DNA of 7,292 nucleotides from Chlamydiales bacterium (GTDB lineage: Bacteria > Chlamydiota > Chlamydiia > Chlamydiales > JAACFD01), in the NCBI GenBank assembly GCA_009937555.1, contig JAACFD010000099.1, positions 1 through 7,292 of the forward strand, read 5' to 3'. Positions within the stretch are counted from its first letter, which is position 1, and every line of letters starts with the position of its first letter. Position numbers and translations under genes: made by a program. Below are positions 1 through 7,292 of this stretch, piece after piece. The notes under the pieces are model-generated. The model searched no databases, was not told where the DNA came from, and saw only the letters and a program-made list of their open reading frames with translations.

Positions 1-2126
1 GTAGCTTGACGCTGACTAGTGACCATATCGACATCTTTTTAAAAGGCGTGGATATTTTAGAAGACCTACAGAAGCAAGATGAAAACACGCTTGCAGACTG
101 GGTCAGAAGCGAATACCGCAAGGTGCGCGGTTTAACCAAAGTCTGTATCGATATTGCTGAAGGAAATGAGCTAAAGCTAATAAGACCAGAGAAGAAAGTA
201 GAAAAAGTTGAAGAGCAGTCACCTAAAGCTCAAGAAAAAACAGAGACTGTAACTGAAGAGGCTCCAGCTCCTTCTAAAGCTGCAAAAGAGGAAGTAAAGC
301 CATCTGAACCTCGTTCACAAAAAGAAGCAGATCAAGAAGCGGTAGCTAAAGCTGCAGCTAAAAAAGAATTAGAAGAAGAAAAAGATCGTGTACTTAGAGT
401 TTCAGCTGAGAACTTAAATAAGATGATGGGGCTTGCAGGAGAATCTCTGGTTGAATCAAGATGGTTGCCTGCATTTTCAGATTCCTTGTTAGGCCTTAAA
501 AGAAAGTTTCAAAAGCTAGTGCCTATTGCTGATAAGCTTCGTGATATCATTGATGGTATGCAGCATAATCAAAGAATCCTTTCAGAAGTAGTAGCCCTGC
601 AAGATGTCATTAGCGAGTGTAGAAATGGTCTTGGAGAACGCTTATCAGAGCTAGAGCTTTTCTCCAGGCGCTCATCAAATTTATCTGATCGCTTGTATAG
701 AGAAGCAATTGCCTCCAGAATGAGGCCTTTTTCAGATGGTACCCATGGTTTCCCTAGAATGGTACGAGACATCGCTAAGAAGTTAAAAAAGAAAGTGAAA
801 TTTGAGATAATAGGTAAAGAGACAAAAGTCGATCGGGATATACTAGATAAGCTCGAGGCTCCTTTAAACCATATTTTAAGAAATGCTTTAGATCATGGCG
901 TTGAAACAAAAGAAGAAAGAGATACTACAGAAAAACCTGCTCAAGCGCGTCTAAAATTAGAGGCAAAGCACCAAGCTGGGGCTTTGATGATTACTGTTAA
1001 AGACGATGGAAGGGGTATAGACTTAGAGCGTCTTAGAAAGAAAGTAGTGGAAAAGCAACTTGCTCCTCAAGAGATGGTTGCTCAGATGGACTCAAAAGAG
1101 CTCATTGACTTTATGTTTTTACCGGGTTTTTCTACAAAAGAAGAAGTTTCTGAAATTTCAGGAAGAGGGGTTGGTTTAGATGTTGTAAAAAGTATGCTAC
1201 AAGAAGTATCAGGTAGCATCCATGCAACTAGTATCCTTGGAAAAGGTACTGAGTTTTGTATGCAACTCCCCCTAACCCTTTCAGTAGCCTCAGCTCTTTC
1301 TGTTGAGATAGCAGGTGAGCCATATGCTTTTCCTTTATCTAGAATAGACCACGCTCTAATGGTGCCAAAAGATAGGATAAAAACTATTGAGAACCATCAG
1401 TTTATTAATATCGAAGGGGATAACATAGGCTTGGTCTTAGCTCACCAGGTATTAGACCAGCCATCAACAAGAATCTTAGAAGAGAACTCAGAGATTCCTG
1501 TAATTGTTATCAGCAACTACTTTAAGCAATATGGCATTGCAGTAGATAGGTTTCTTGGAGAAAGAGACTATGTAATTCAAGATCTTGAGAGTAAATTAGG
1601 TAAAATACCTAATATCTACTCTGGGGGCTTAGGTGATGATCGCAACCCTGTATTGATAATTGATGTTGAAGATATGGTTACTAATATCAACCGTTTACTT
1701 TCTGAAGGTCAAAAACTTAAGAGGGTAAAAGGCACTCGAAAGGATATTGCAGGTAAACAGCGTATTTTACTTGTAGATGATTCTATTACTGTCAGAGAAG
1801 TCGAAGGGCAGTTATTAAAAGATCACGGTTATGAGGTTGACTTAGCTTGTGATGGTAAGGATGGATGGAATGCCATCCGTTTGGGAGAGTATGATTTAGT
1901 CATTACTGATATTGATATGCCTAGAATGGATGGCTTTGAGTTCTTAAACTTAATTAAGTCAAGTTCAGCACTACGTTCTATTCCTGTAGTGATTGTATCT
2001 TATAAAGATAGACAAGAAGACAGAGAAAGAGGGATAGAGCTTGGAGCTAGTTATTACCTTACTAAAGAAAGTCTTCATGACAATACCCTTATCGAAGTAG
2101 TGAAAAAACTACTAGACCGTTCATAA
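1..2126 (+). CDS. WspE/CheA-type hybrid histidine kinase-response regulator (5' partial)
   Basis: Cytoplasmic chemosensory kinase: it should autophosphorylate an Hpt histidine and pass phosphate to its own receiver. Residues are numbered from the TTG at 6, which is probably not the true start, because the frame is open to the window edge and the first ~50 residues look like the last Hpt helices (DHIDIFLKGVDIL). The phosphorylated histidine therefore lies upstream. Then come a Lys/Glu/Ala/Pro linker (~60-128) with no visible CheY/CheB-docking domain, a dimerisation/long helical region (~129-265, including GLAGESLVESRWL and ASRMRPFSDG), and a HATPase domain with N box H289/N293/DHG296-298, G1 DDGRGID 333-339, F box FLPGFST 371-377 and G2 GRGVGLD 386-392. 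A CheW-like domain (~424-560) and a C-terminal receiver (~586-706) follow; the receiver has D591/D592, phosphoacceptor D635, S665 and K687. All catalytic motifs look intact. The LVESRWL and VSYKDR signatures recall WspE more than classical CheA; FrzE is the alternative. Family is certain, orthology less so. Confidence 0.95.
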   Translation, partial: SLTLTSDHIDIFLKGVDILEDLQKQDENTLADWVRSEYRKVRGLTKVCIDIAEGNELKLIRPEKKVEKVEEQSPKAQEKTETVTEEAPAPSKAAKEEVKPSEPRSQKEADQEAVAKAAAKKELEEEKDRVLRVSAENLNKMMGLAGESLVESRWLPAFSDSLLGLKRKFQKLVPIADKLRDIIDGMQHNQRILSEVVALQDVISECRNGLGERLSELELFSRRSSNLSDRLYREAIASRMRPFSDGTHGFPRMVRDIAKKLKKKVKFEIIGKETKVDRDILDKLEAPLNHILRNALDHGVETKEERDTTEKPAQARLKLEAKHQAGALMITVKDDGRGIDLERLRKKVVEKQLAPQEMVAQMDSKELIDFMFLPGFSTKEEVSEISGRGVGLDVVKSMLQEVSGSIHATSILGKGTEFCMQLPLTLSVASALSVEIAGEPYAFPLSRIDHALMVPKDRIKTIENHQFINIEGDNIGLVLAHQVLDQPSTRILEENSEIPVIVISNYFKQYGIAVDRFLGERDYVIQDLESKLGKIPNIYSGGLGDDRNPVLIIDVEDMVTNINRLLSEGQKLKRVKGTRKDIAGKQRILLVDDSITVREVEGQLLKDHGYEVDLACDGKDGWNAIRLGEYDLVITDIDMPRMDGFEFLNLIKSSSALRSIPVVIVSYKDRQEDRERGIELGASYYLTKESLHDNTLIEVVKKLLDRS

Positions 2127-2161
2127 ATTTTTCTTTTCTTTTTCTACTTTACCCCTCTTGG

Positions 2162-2188
2162 CCTGCTATTTGCTTCCTATAAAGCAGG
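2162..2188. repeat. Small inverted repeat with two alternative pairings
   Basis: CCTGCT at 2162-2167 is the exact reverse complement of AGCAGG at 2183-2188 (15-base loop). Inside it, TGCTT at 2171-2175 is the exact reverse complement of AAGCA at 2182-2186 (6-base loop). The two helices share the 3' arm and cannot form together. What follows on the + strand is A7, not a U tract, and no T run follows on the - strand either, so this is not a standard intrinsic terminator. It could be a protein-binding dyad or an mRNA leader hairpin, or chance: short stems like this are common in A+T-rich gaps. Confidence 0.3.
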
Positions 2189-2223
2189 AAAAAAATCGTT
2201 TTATATTTAACACTTTAAATACC

Positions 2224-2230
2224 AGGGGGA
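2224..2230 (+). promoter_or_regulatory. Ribosome binding site of the giant gene
   Basis: AGGGGGA lies 6 bases before the ATG at 2237. It is a strong purine-rich Shine-Dalgarno match at ordinary spacing and settles the start. A second in-frame ATG follows at 2246 (codon 4), but it would be 15 bases from this site. In-frame stops at 2216 and 2180 exclude any earlier start. Confidence 0.75.
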
Positions 2231-2236
2231 AAGTGC

Positions 2237-5200
2237 ATGAATGGAATGCCAGGAGATCTAACGGGTGGTAGTTTAGGACCAGGACATGGGCAAAATTTTG
2301 CCCAAGAAGGGGAAAAATATGAATTACCATTTCATGCGTTCAGGGAAGATGGAACTTTACTAGGGCCAACAGAAGAGAAAGTATGTAAATTCTCTATTGT
2401 AGATAACCCTATTCAACCCAACAACCTCAAACTCAAGATTTTCGTAGGGAAGATGGAGTATACGGTTAGTCTGACAGAAGATGGTAAGAATATCTTCAAA
2501 GATACCACGCAAATTCCCGTTGAGAGGTTGGCATATAGAGCTAAACAAGCTTTAAAGATTATTTTCACTATCAACCAAAATGAAGACCTCTCTGGTAAAA
2601 TTAAGATGAGGGATGGAGTAGTAGACGAAGATGCTCTGGATCCTAGTGTTAAAAAAAAGTGGGAAGAGCGAAAGAATTTAGAAATTAAGAAGAAAAAAAC
2701 GGATGGCACTAAGACTCTAGAAAAGCGTGCTGAAGATTGCTTTATGAGACTTATGAATCCAAAAGCTGAAAAAGTGGCTAAGATGCATGAGCTACTAAAA
2801 CCTGCAGCATTAGACATCTCAAAGCGCCATAAAACAGAAGAAGATGACGAGGATGAAGAGGAAGTATTAGAAGCTCTAGATCATCTTAATGACTTAGAAA
2901 TTGATGGAAGAAAAGCTGTTTTAGGCGAATTGGTCACGAAGTTAAGCAAAACCCTAAAGAAAATCAACTCAGATAAAACCGTTGATAAAATAGGGGCTAA
3001 GTTAGCCAAATCCCTTATAGGATTAGCAGATCGCTTAAGTGAGTTAGATGATTTATGGGATGGCGCAGAAGGTGGGTTTCAAGAGTTTGAAACGCAAGTA
3101 GGTGCTATAGCTACTGATGTATCAAAAGTAATGGCAGAGTTAAAGAGTAATAAAGAAGATAGAGAGGCTCTTACTCCAGAAGATCAAAATAGATTTACAG
3201 AAGATGAAAAGCAGCTATTTGCTGAATTAGATACTGTAGTAGGGCCACAGTTTGAAGAGCTATCTTTATGTTTAGAGGGAATGCAATCATTTAATAAAGC
3301 AGACTTTGATGGGATGCATGAAGCCCTAGTTTTTGAAAAAGCAGATGATTTAGAAGACAGCACTACAGCTAGAGTAGAGCATATTAGCAAACGAATAGAT
3401 AAGCTAACGCAGTTTGGGGATAGGTTTTTAAACGTAAAAGAGCAGGTATCTCAAGAGCGTACTTTAACCACCTTTAAAAAAGGTACAACTATCTCATTAA
3501 AAGACCACCCTGTAGTTAGAGGTGATGCGTTTATAGCTAAACTTTCAGGTTCATTCCTTGGCATTTGTAATGAACTTTTAGCGCTTGATTTTCCTGATAT
3601 GGAAGATATATCGCAGGCAATTAGTAAAATTGACTCATTCAGTGTTGCAGAGGATTTTGATAGTGAAATTGAAAAGCTAAAGCAAATGGCTGACATGATT
3701 GATCTTTTCAATAACTTGGTTGAAGCATTAGAGAAGCATACAGAACCAGAAATTCAAGCTGCAGCAGAAAAGTTGAAAGCGAATATAGCTATTATGATTC
3801 TGTTTTATCAAAGATACTCAGAAGCGCTCTTCACTAAGTTAAAAAGCAAGCTTACTATTTATGAAGGGAATGAGAGGAAGTATGACGGCTTAGAAGATGA
3901 GCTTAAACGCAGGCTTGCAGCTCAACTTAAGGGTAAAAAAGATGATGATGTTAACCCTCTTGATGAGATAGCAGGAGAGTTAAGTAGCGCACTGGATATA
4001 GCCGCTTTGCTTGCGCTTTCAAAACGCTTAAATAGGTTAACAGGTTTAAAAGGTGAGAACCTTAGAAAACTAAATGCACTAAAGCAGCAAGTTTTAGCTA
4101 AGTTGGTCACTAAACTCTCTGAGATAAGTTCTATTAAAGAGTTAATAGCGCAGTTAAACGAACTAGAAGATGAGACATTGAAAAATGAGTTAATACAAAA
4201 GCTTCAAGGTAAGTTTGATCAGATGGCTGAAGAGTTACAATCAGATGAGAGCTTATCAAAAGAGGAAGTTGAAGATCTTTTATCTAGTATAGATGAGCTA
4301 GATAGTCCTGAAATACTAGCAAATTTAATAGCTGCTTTAGAAGAGAAGTTAAAGGTATTAAGTGTCTCCTTTGAAGATGGAGGAGAAATAAATAATAAGC
4401 TAGCTCTTATTCAAACTGCCCTAGCAAAAGTTGCTATAGCTGAAGATATAGATATTCTTAGATCTTCACTTATTAAACTAGCCACACTTGCAGTGCAAGC
4501 TAAAGTTTTATCAGGAAATGAAGAGGCTGATGAAGAGCTGGGAGCGGAAGTTGTTGGGGCATGTGAAGCTAAACGCGGTCAGTTTAAAGAAGCGCTTATG
4601 GCTAAATTTACTCCTCTTCAAACTAATATTACAAACGATGATGGGCTTGAGCTGCATTCACTGTTTTTATATGTCTTATCAGAAAACTACAAGGACTCAG
4701 AAAGCAATCCTCACATAAAATCATACCTAGAAGGGCTCAAAGATGAAATGTTGAGTAAGGTAGAGGGGATAGATTTAACTATAGACCCTTCCTATTTTAA
4801 AGGTGAAGGGGATGCAAGGAATTTAGTAGATAATTTTTCTCATCGTTATAGCACATTAGCGGAGCTTTTAAAGGGAAGTGAACCAGGGATTATAAATTAT
4901 ATGAAATCTCTATTGAAAGCTTCTTTAAATAGATTTTTAAATGAGCTTCCTAATGAAGTTGGTCCAGAAGAGCGACATGTGGCGTTCATAAGTCAGATAA
5001 TAGAACCTATTGAAAGAGCAGAGACTATAGATGGAGATTTAAACGCGATGCGAGCAAAGCAGTCTATTCGAAATGATCTTACAAGGTTTCTAACACAAGT
5101 TTATAGTGAGAATCTTGGTCTTCAAAACTTATATTCTAATAGTGATGATGAAAAAGCAGATAAGTTACTAAAAGGAAATGTTAGTATTTGCCGTGGAGAG

Positions 5201-7292
5201 TTATTAAAAGTAGATTCGGGTGAACGTGCAGCTTGCAAAGAAAGTTTTATTACAGGGCAGTTAGGTAATAGCTTTTATGAACCTTTAAAAGCTAGGTTAA
5301 CAGCGATTCAAACTAAAGGAAGTTTTGAAGGTTTTGAGCAGTTAGCTGATGAGGAGTTTTTGGATAGAGTAAAGTTTGTCTTACCTGAGTCAGATGCGGC
5401 TCTTGTAGATGGCCTTCAGGAGGTTTTAGCAAATCAAGCATTTGTTGAATGGGTAAAGATAACTTCAGAATTTTGCGAAGAAAACATAGACGGGCTAGAT
5501 GCTACAGCACTAGTAAATCGCCTTAAAAAAGCCTTGGAAGAACTATCACAATTAAAACAGCATCTAAAAAAAGGGAAGCCAGTAGGGGATCTAGAGGCGA
5601 AACTAACAAGTCATATTGAAAAAATTAAAGCTAAATTAATTGAAGAGAGCGGTAAATACACCTCTTTAGATAACTTAGGTCAACTGGAAAGCTCATTTAA
5701 TTACTTTCAAAAAGTTCTAGATATTAGAGGTAAGCTTAGTGTCTCCTATCTAGGAAAAGCTAATAAGTATTTAGAAGATACATTTGTAGAAATATTAGAG
5801 CCTTTCCTAAAGGGTGTAGATAATATAGATGAAGCTTCATTAATAGATGGCTTGGAAGCTGTGGAAGAAAGCGATATGCATAGGTTGAAGGAATTGATTG
5901 GAGGGATTAGCGAACTTTCTCAAAAGTCTTCACAGTTAAAGGGAAGTGGGATTAAAGAAAAACTAGAGAAAATTGATGTAAGAGTAAAGTGGATTTTTGT
6001 TAAGCATCTAGGCGATCAGTGTCCTTTCATTCCCAAAGAAGATGGTCAAAGCAGGCTAGAGTATATGCAGGCTAATAGTAGCTACTCTAGTGAGTTAGTT
6101 AGTCTAATCCAATCAATAACAAGTGAAGGTAACGGTTTTGTTATTGGTAGAGAAGTTTTGCGCAGCTTTATAGCTCTTCAAACAGAGAGAAGTGATGGAG
6201 ACTTGCAGCTTGCACACTATACTCTTGTAAAAAGCTTAAGAAAACTATTTCCAAAAGGTGGGGATACTAGATATTTTTCAAACGATATGGGAGAAACAGC
6301 CCAGACTGCAATTGCTCAAGACTTAAGAGCTTTTTTAGACTCAGGAGATGAGAGCAAATATGAAGCATATGAGTTTATGATGAAGCCTCTTCACCCATCT
6401 AATGATGAAACTTACCTAGATGTTTTACCTCATATTATGGATTCGTCGTTTCTTGTTTCTGGTCAAAGTCTTACGGAGTTGATTTCTGCGGTTAGGGCAG
6501 CATTCACAGTTCACGATCTAAAAAAGAAAATAGATTCTGATCAAGATATTTCTGCAGAGGACAAAGAGTTTATTAGAAAAAGTAGTAAGGCAAAAAGAGG
6601 TATCTTATTAGAGAATGGAAAGAGTTTATGGAAGGAATATGTTAGAGAATTTCAGGAAAAGTTAAGAGGCTTAGCTTCTGAAAATAATTTAGGTATTGAA
6701 GTCTTTAAGGAAGAGCTAGAGTCTCTTACAAATAAATTAGAAAAATTTCATAGTTTAGGGTTAACTAAAGATGAGCTTCCATTTTCTGCAGATGTTATCA
6801 AGCTTCTTAAAGGTGTTAAAGATTTTGAGAATTTAGACTTGGCATTGTCTCAAGACTTATTAAGTTCTATTAATAGGTGTGGAGGTAACCCTTCTGTCTT
6901 ACCTGTTTATTCTGCGGCTCTTGATTGTTGTGAAAAAAGCTTGAGTACTCATGAAGAATTTTTAAAAGAATCTTGGAGAGCTGTTATTAATACAGCTGTA
7001 GATGAAGCAGGTGATATTGAGCAAATAGAACTTAATCTAACTTCACTATTTAAAGGTAAAGATTCTGAATATTTTAGAGAGCAATTGTCTACTGAAGTAG
7101 CTTTAAGGGAAGGGAAGTACCAAGGTAGAGTCAGGCAGCTACAGTTAGATAGGGAGGGAGCTCTTGACGATTCTCAGGGAAAAATAGATAGATTTTTCCA
7201 GCTTTTGGAAAATCTTGAGGGTGCGGGATATGCTAAAGATAGTGCCCTTCAAGAGCGGTCATACCTTGATTTAGGCTACTCTTCTCTTGAGG
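2237..7292 (+). CDS. Giant uncharacterised, mostly alpha-helical protein (3' partial, at least 1685 aa)
   Basis: One frame is open from ATG 2237 to the window end: 1685 full codons and no stop. I do not recognise a family. Residues 1-25 are Gly/Asn/Gln-rich and look disordered. There is no signal peptide and no membrane segment; the most hydrophobic short stretch (~516-525, NIAIMILFYQ) is too short to span a bilayer. Residues ~28-130 alternate short hydrophobic segments and look beta-containing. A Lys-rich stretch (~139-165) and an acidic run, EEDDEDEEE (201-209), follow. From ~210 to the end it is Leu/Lys/Glu-rich and predicted helical, with few Pro and Trp and about a dozen scattered Cys. 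Short motifs recur: LVTKLS at 232-237 and 623-628, and IDxL-type helix starts at many sites. No ATPase, protease, kinase or glycosyltransferase motif was seen. A strong RBS precedes it. It could be a structural/coiled-coil protein or a secreted effector; neither is shown. An A8 tract at 2651-2658 makes it sensitive to frameshift. Confidence 0.9.
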   Translation, partial: MNGMPGDLTGGSLGPGHGQNFAQEGEKYELPFHAFREDGTLLGPTEEKVCKFSIVDNPIQPNNLKLKIFVGKMEYTVSLTEDGKNIFKDTTQIPVERLAYRAKQALKIIFTINQNEDLSGKIKMRDGVVDEDALDPSVKKKWEERKNLEIKKKKTDGTKTLEKRAEDCFMRLMNPKAEKVAKMHELLKPAALDISKRHKTEEDDEDEEEVLEALDHLNDLEIDGRKAVLGELVTKLSKTLKKINSDKTVDKIGAKLAKSLIGLADRLSELDDLWDGAEGGFQEFETQVGAIATDVSKVMAELKSNKEDREALTPEDQNRFTEDEKQLFAELDTVVGPQFEELSLCLEGMQSFNKADFDGMHEALVFEKADDLEDSTTARVEHISKRIDKLTQFGDRFLNVKEQVSQERTLTTFKKGTTISLKDHPVVRGDAFIAKLSGSFLGICNELLALDFPDMEDISQAISKIDSFSVAEDFDSEIEKLKQMADMIDLFNNLVEALEKHTEPEIQAAAEKLKANIAIMILFYQRYSEALFTKLKSKLTIYEGNERKYDGLEDELKRRLAAQLKGKKDDDVNPLDEIAGELSSALDIAALLALSKRLNRLTGLKGENLRKLNALKQQVLAKLVTKLSEISSIKELIAQLNELEDETLKNELIQKLQGKFDQMAEELQSDESLSKEEVEDLLSSIDELDSPEILANLIAALEEKLKVLSVSFEDGGEINNKLALIQTALAKVAIAEDIDILRSSLIKLATLAVQAKVLSGNEEADEELGAEVVGACEAKRGQFKEALMAKFTPLQTNITNDDGLELHSLFLYVLSENYKDSESNPHIKSYLEGLKDEMLSKVEGIDLTIDPSYFKGEGDARNLVDNFSHRYSTLAELLKGSEPGIINYMKSLLKASLNRFLNELPNEVGPEERHVAFISQIIEPIERAETIDGDLNAMRAKQSIRNDLTRFLTQVYSENLGLQNLYSNSDDEKADKLLKGNVSICRGELLKVDSGERAACKESFITGQLGNSFYEPLKARLTAIQTKGSFEGFEQLADEEFLDRVKFVLPESDAALVDGLQEVLANQAFVEWVKITSEFCEENIDGLDATALVNRLKKALEELSQLKQHLKKGKPVGDLEAKLTSHIEKIKAKLIEESGKYTSLDNLGQLESSFNYFQKVLDIRGKLSVSYLGKANKYLEDTFVEILEPFLKGVDNIDEASLIDGLEAVEESDMHRLKELIGGISELSQKSSQLKGSGIKEKLEKIDVRVKWIFVKHLGDQCPFIPKEDGQSRLEYMQANSSYSSELVSLIQSITSEGNGFVIGREVLRSFIALQTERSDGDLQLAHYTLVKSLRKLFPKGGDTRYFSNDMGETAQTAIAQDLRAFLDSGDESKYEAYEFMMKPLHPSNDETYLDVLPHIMDSSFLVSGQSLTELISAVRAAFTVHDLKKKIDSDQDISAEDKEFIRKSSKAKRGILLENGKSLWKEYVREFQEKLRGLASENNLGIEVFKEELESLTNKLEKFHSLGLTKDELPFSADVIKLLKGVKDFENLDLALSQDLLSSINRCGGNPSVLPVYSAALDCCEKSLSTHEEFLKESWRAVINTAVDEAGDIEQIELNLTSLFKGKDSEYFREQLSTEVALREGKYQGRVRQLQLDREGALDDSQGKIDRFFQLLENLEGAGYAKDSALQERSYLDLGYSSLE

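Larger units (their letters stand above)
2127..2236 (+). other. Intergenic leader between the kinase and the giant gene
   Basis: This 110-base A+T-rich gap contains no gene. Directly after the kinase stop there is an uninterrupted 18-base pyrimidine tract (2128-2145) that continues pyrimidine-rich to about 2159. Then come the inverted repeat at 2162-2188, an A7 run (2189-2195) and a -10-like TATATT (2202-2207). No acceptable -35 hexamer lies at 16-18 bases from it; the nearest TTG-like hexamer, TTGCTT at 2170-2175, is 26 bases away, so the promoter is only a possibility. In the frame of the downstream gene there are stops at 2180 and 2216, so that gene cannot start before 2237. The gap could hold a promoter for the giant gene or simply be an untranslated spacer in one transcript. 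Confidence 0.6.

Noticed and set aside
6..8. TTG at position 6 as the true start of the kinase
   Set aside because: The frame is open to the window edge, the only five bases before it hold no visible RBS, and the protein would begin in the middle of an Hpt domain without its histidine. A start upstream of the window is far more likely.
569..772. 67-codon - strand reading frame inside the kinase
   Set aside because: It is antisense to the conserved dimerisation region of the kinase and has no recognisable product.
2096..2145. Possible intrinsic terminator at the end of the kinase: AGTAGT (2096-2101) pairs with ACTACT (2108-2113), with T-rich sequence downstream
   Set aside because: The stem is 6 bp with only two G-C pairs and lies inside the coding sequence; the T-rich run starts 14 bases after the stem and is broken by C residues. 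Too weak and too far.
2170..2207. Sigma-70 promoter using TTGCTT (2170-2175) and TATATT (2202-2207)
   Set aside because: The spacer is 26 bases, outside the usable range, and no better -35 was found. A promoter may exist, but this pair does not support one.
3782..3811. Hydrophobic stretch NIAIMILFYQ of the giant protein as a membrane helix
   Set aside because: Only about 9 hydrophobic residues, flanked by Lys on one side and Gln/Arg on the other; it fits a buried helix in a soluble bundle.
2360..4110. Several - strand reading frames of 62-134 codons opposite the giant gene (2360-2548, 2413-2817, 3184-3390, 3451-3711, 3922-4110)
   Set aside because: They lie antisense to a continuous coding frame, overlap one another, have Ser/Phe/Leu-rich compositions expected from reversed Lys/Glu/Leu codons, and show no domain or convincing RBS.
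4488..4718. 76-codon + strand reading frame in another frame of the giant gene
   Set aside because: It lies wholly inside the giant frame, its composition is what a shifted reading of that gene gives, and it has no separate RBS.

Overview
The window holds two genes, both on the + strand and both cut by a window edge. A WspE/CheA-type hybrid histidine kinase ends at 2126 and has lost its N-terminus. After a 110-base gap, one uninterrupted reading frame starts at 2237 and is still open at 7292. It encodes at least 1685 residues of a protein I cannot assign to a family. No tRNA, rRNA, CRISPR array, insertion sequence or integrase was seen.

Organism: the DNA is A+T-rich, with mostly A/T third positions (Leu mainly TTA/CTA/CTT) and a Shine-Dalgarno start, so it is bacterial. 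The kinase belongs to the chemosensory families used for surface sensing, gliding or second-messenger control in Gram-negative and related phyla. A very large, helical, signal-peptide-less cytoplasmic-type protein beside it fits a bacterium with an accessory repertoire of large proteins, possibly host-associated (an environmental Chlamydiota-type lineage is one guess). That placement is a hunch, not a result.

Layout: 1-2126, kinase (tail of the Hpt domain, charged linker, dimerisation, ATPase, CheW-like and receiver domains). 2127-2236, intergenic, with a pyrimidine tract, an inverted repeat with two alternative pairings, an A7 run, a weak -10-like hexamer and a strong ribosome binding site. 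2237-7292, giant unknown gene, with a probable beta-containing N-terminal region of about 110 residues, a basic then acidic charged stretch, and then about 1450 residues of predicted helix with degenerate repeats.

The kinase should pass phosphate from its Hpt histidine (upstream of the window) to its own receiver and possibly to other receivers. Whether the giant protein belongs to this pathway cannot be decided here. The genes are co-oriented, but the gap is long enough for a separate promoter.
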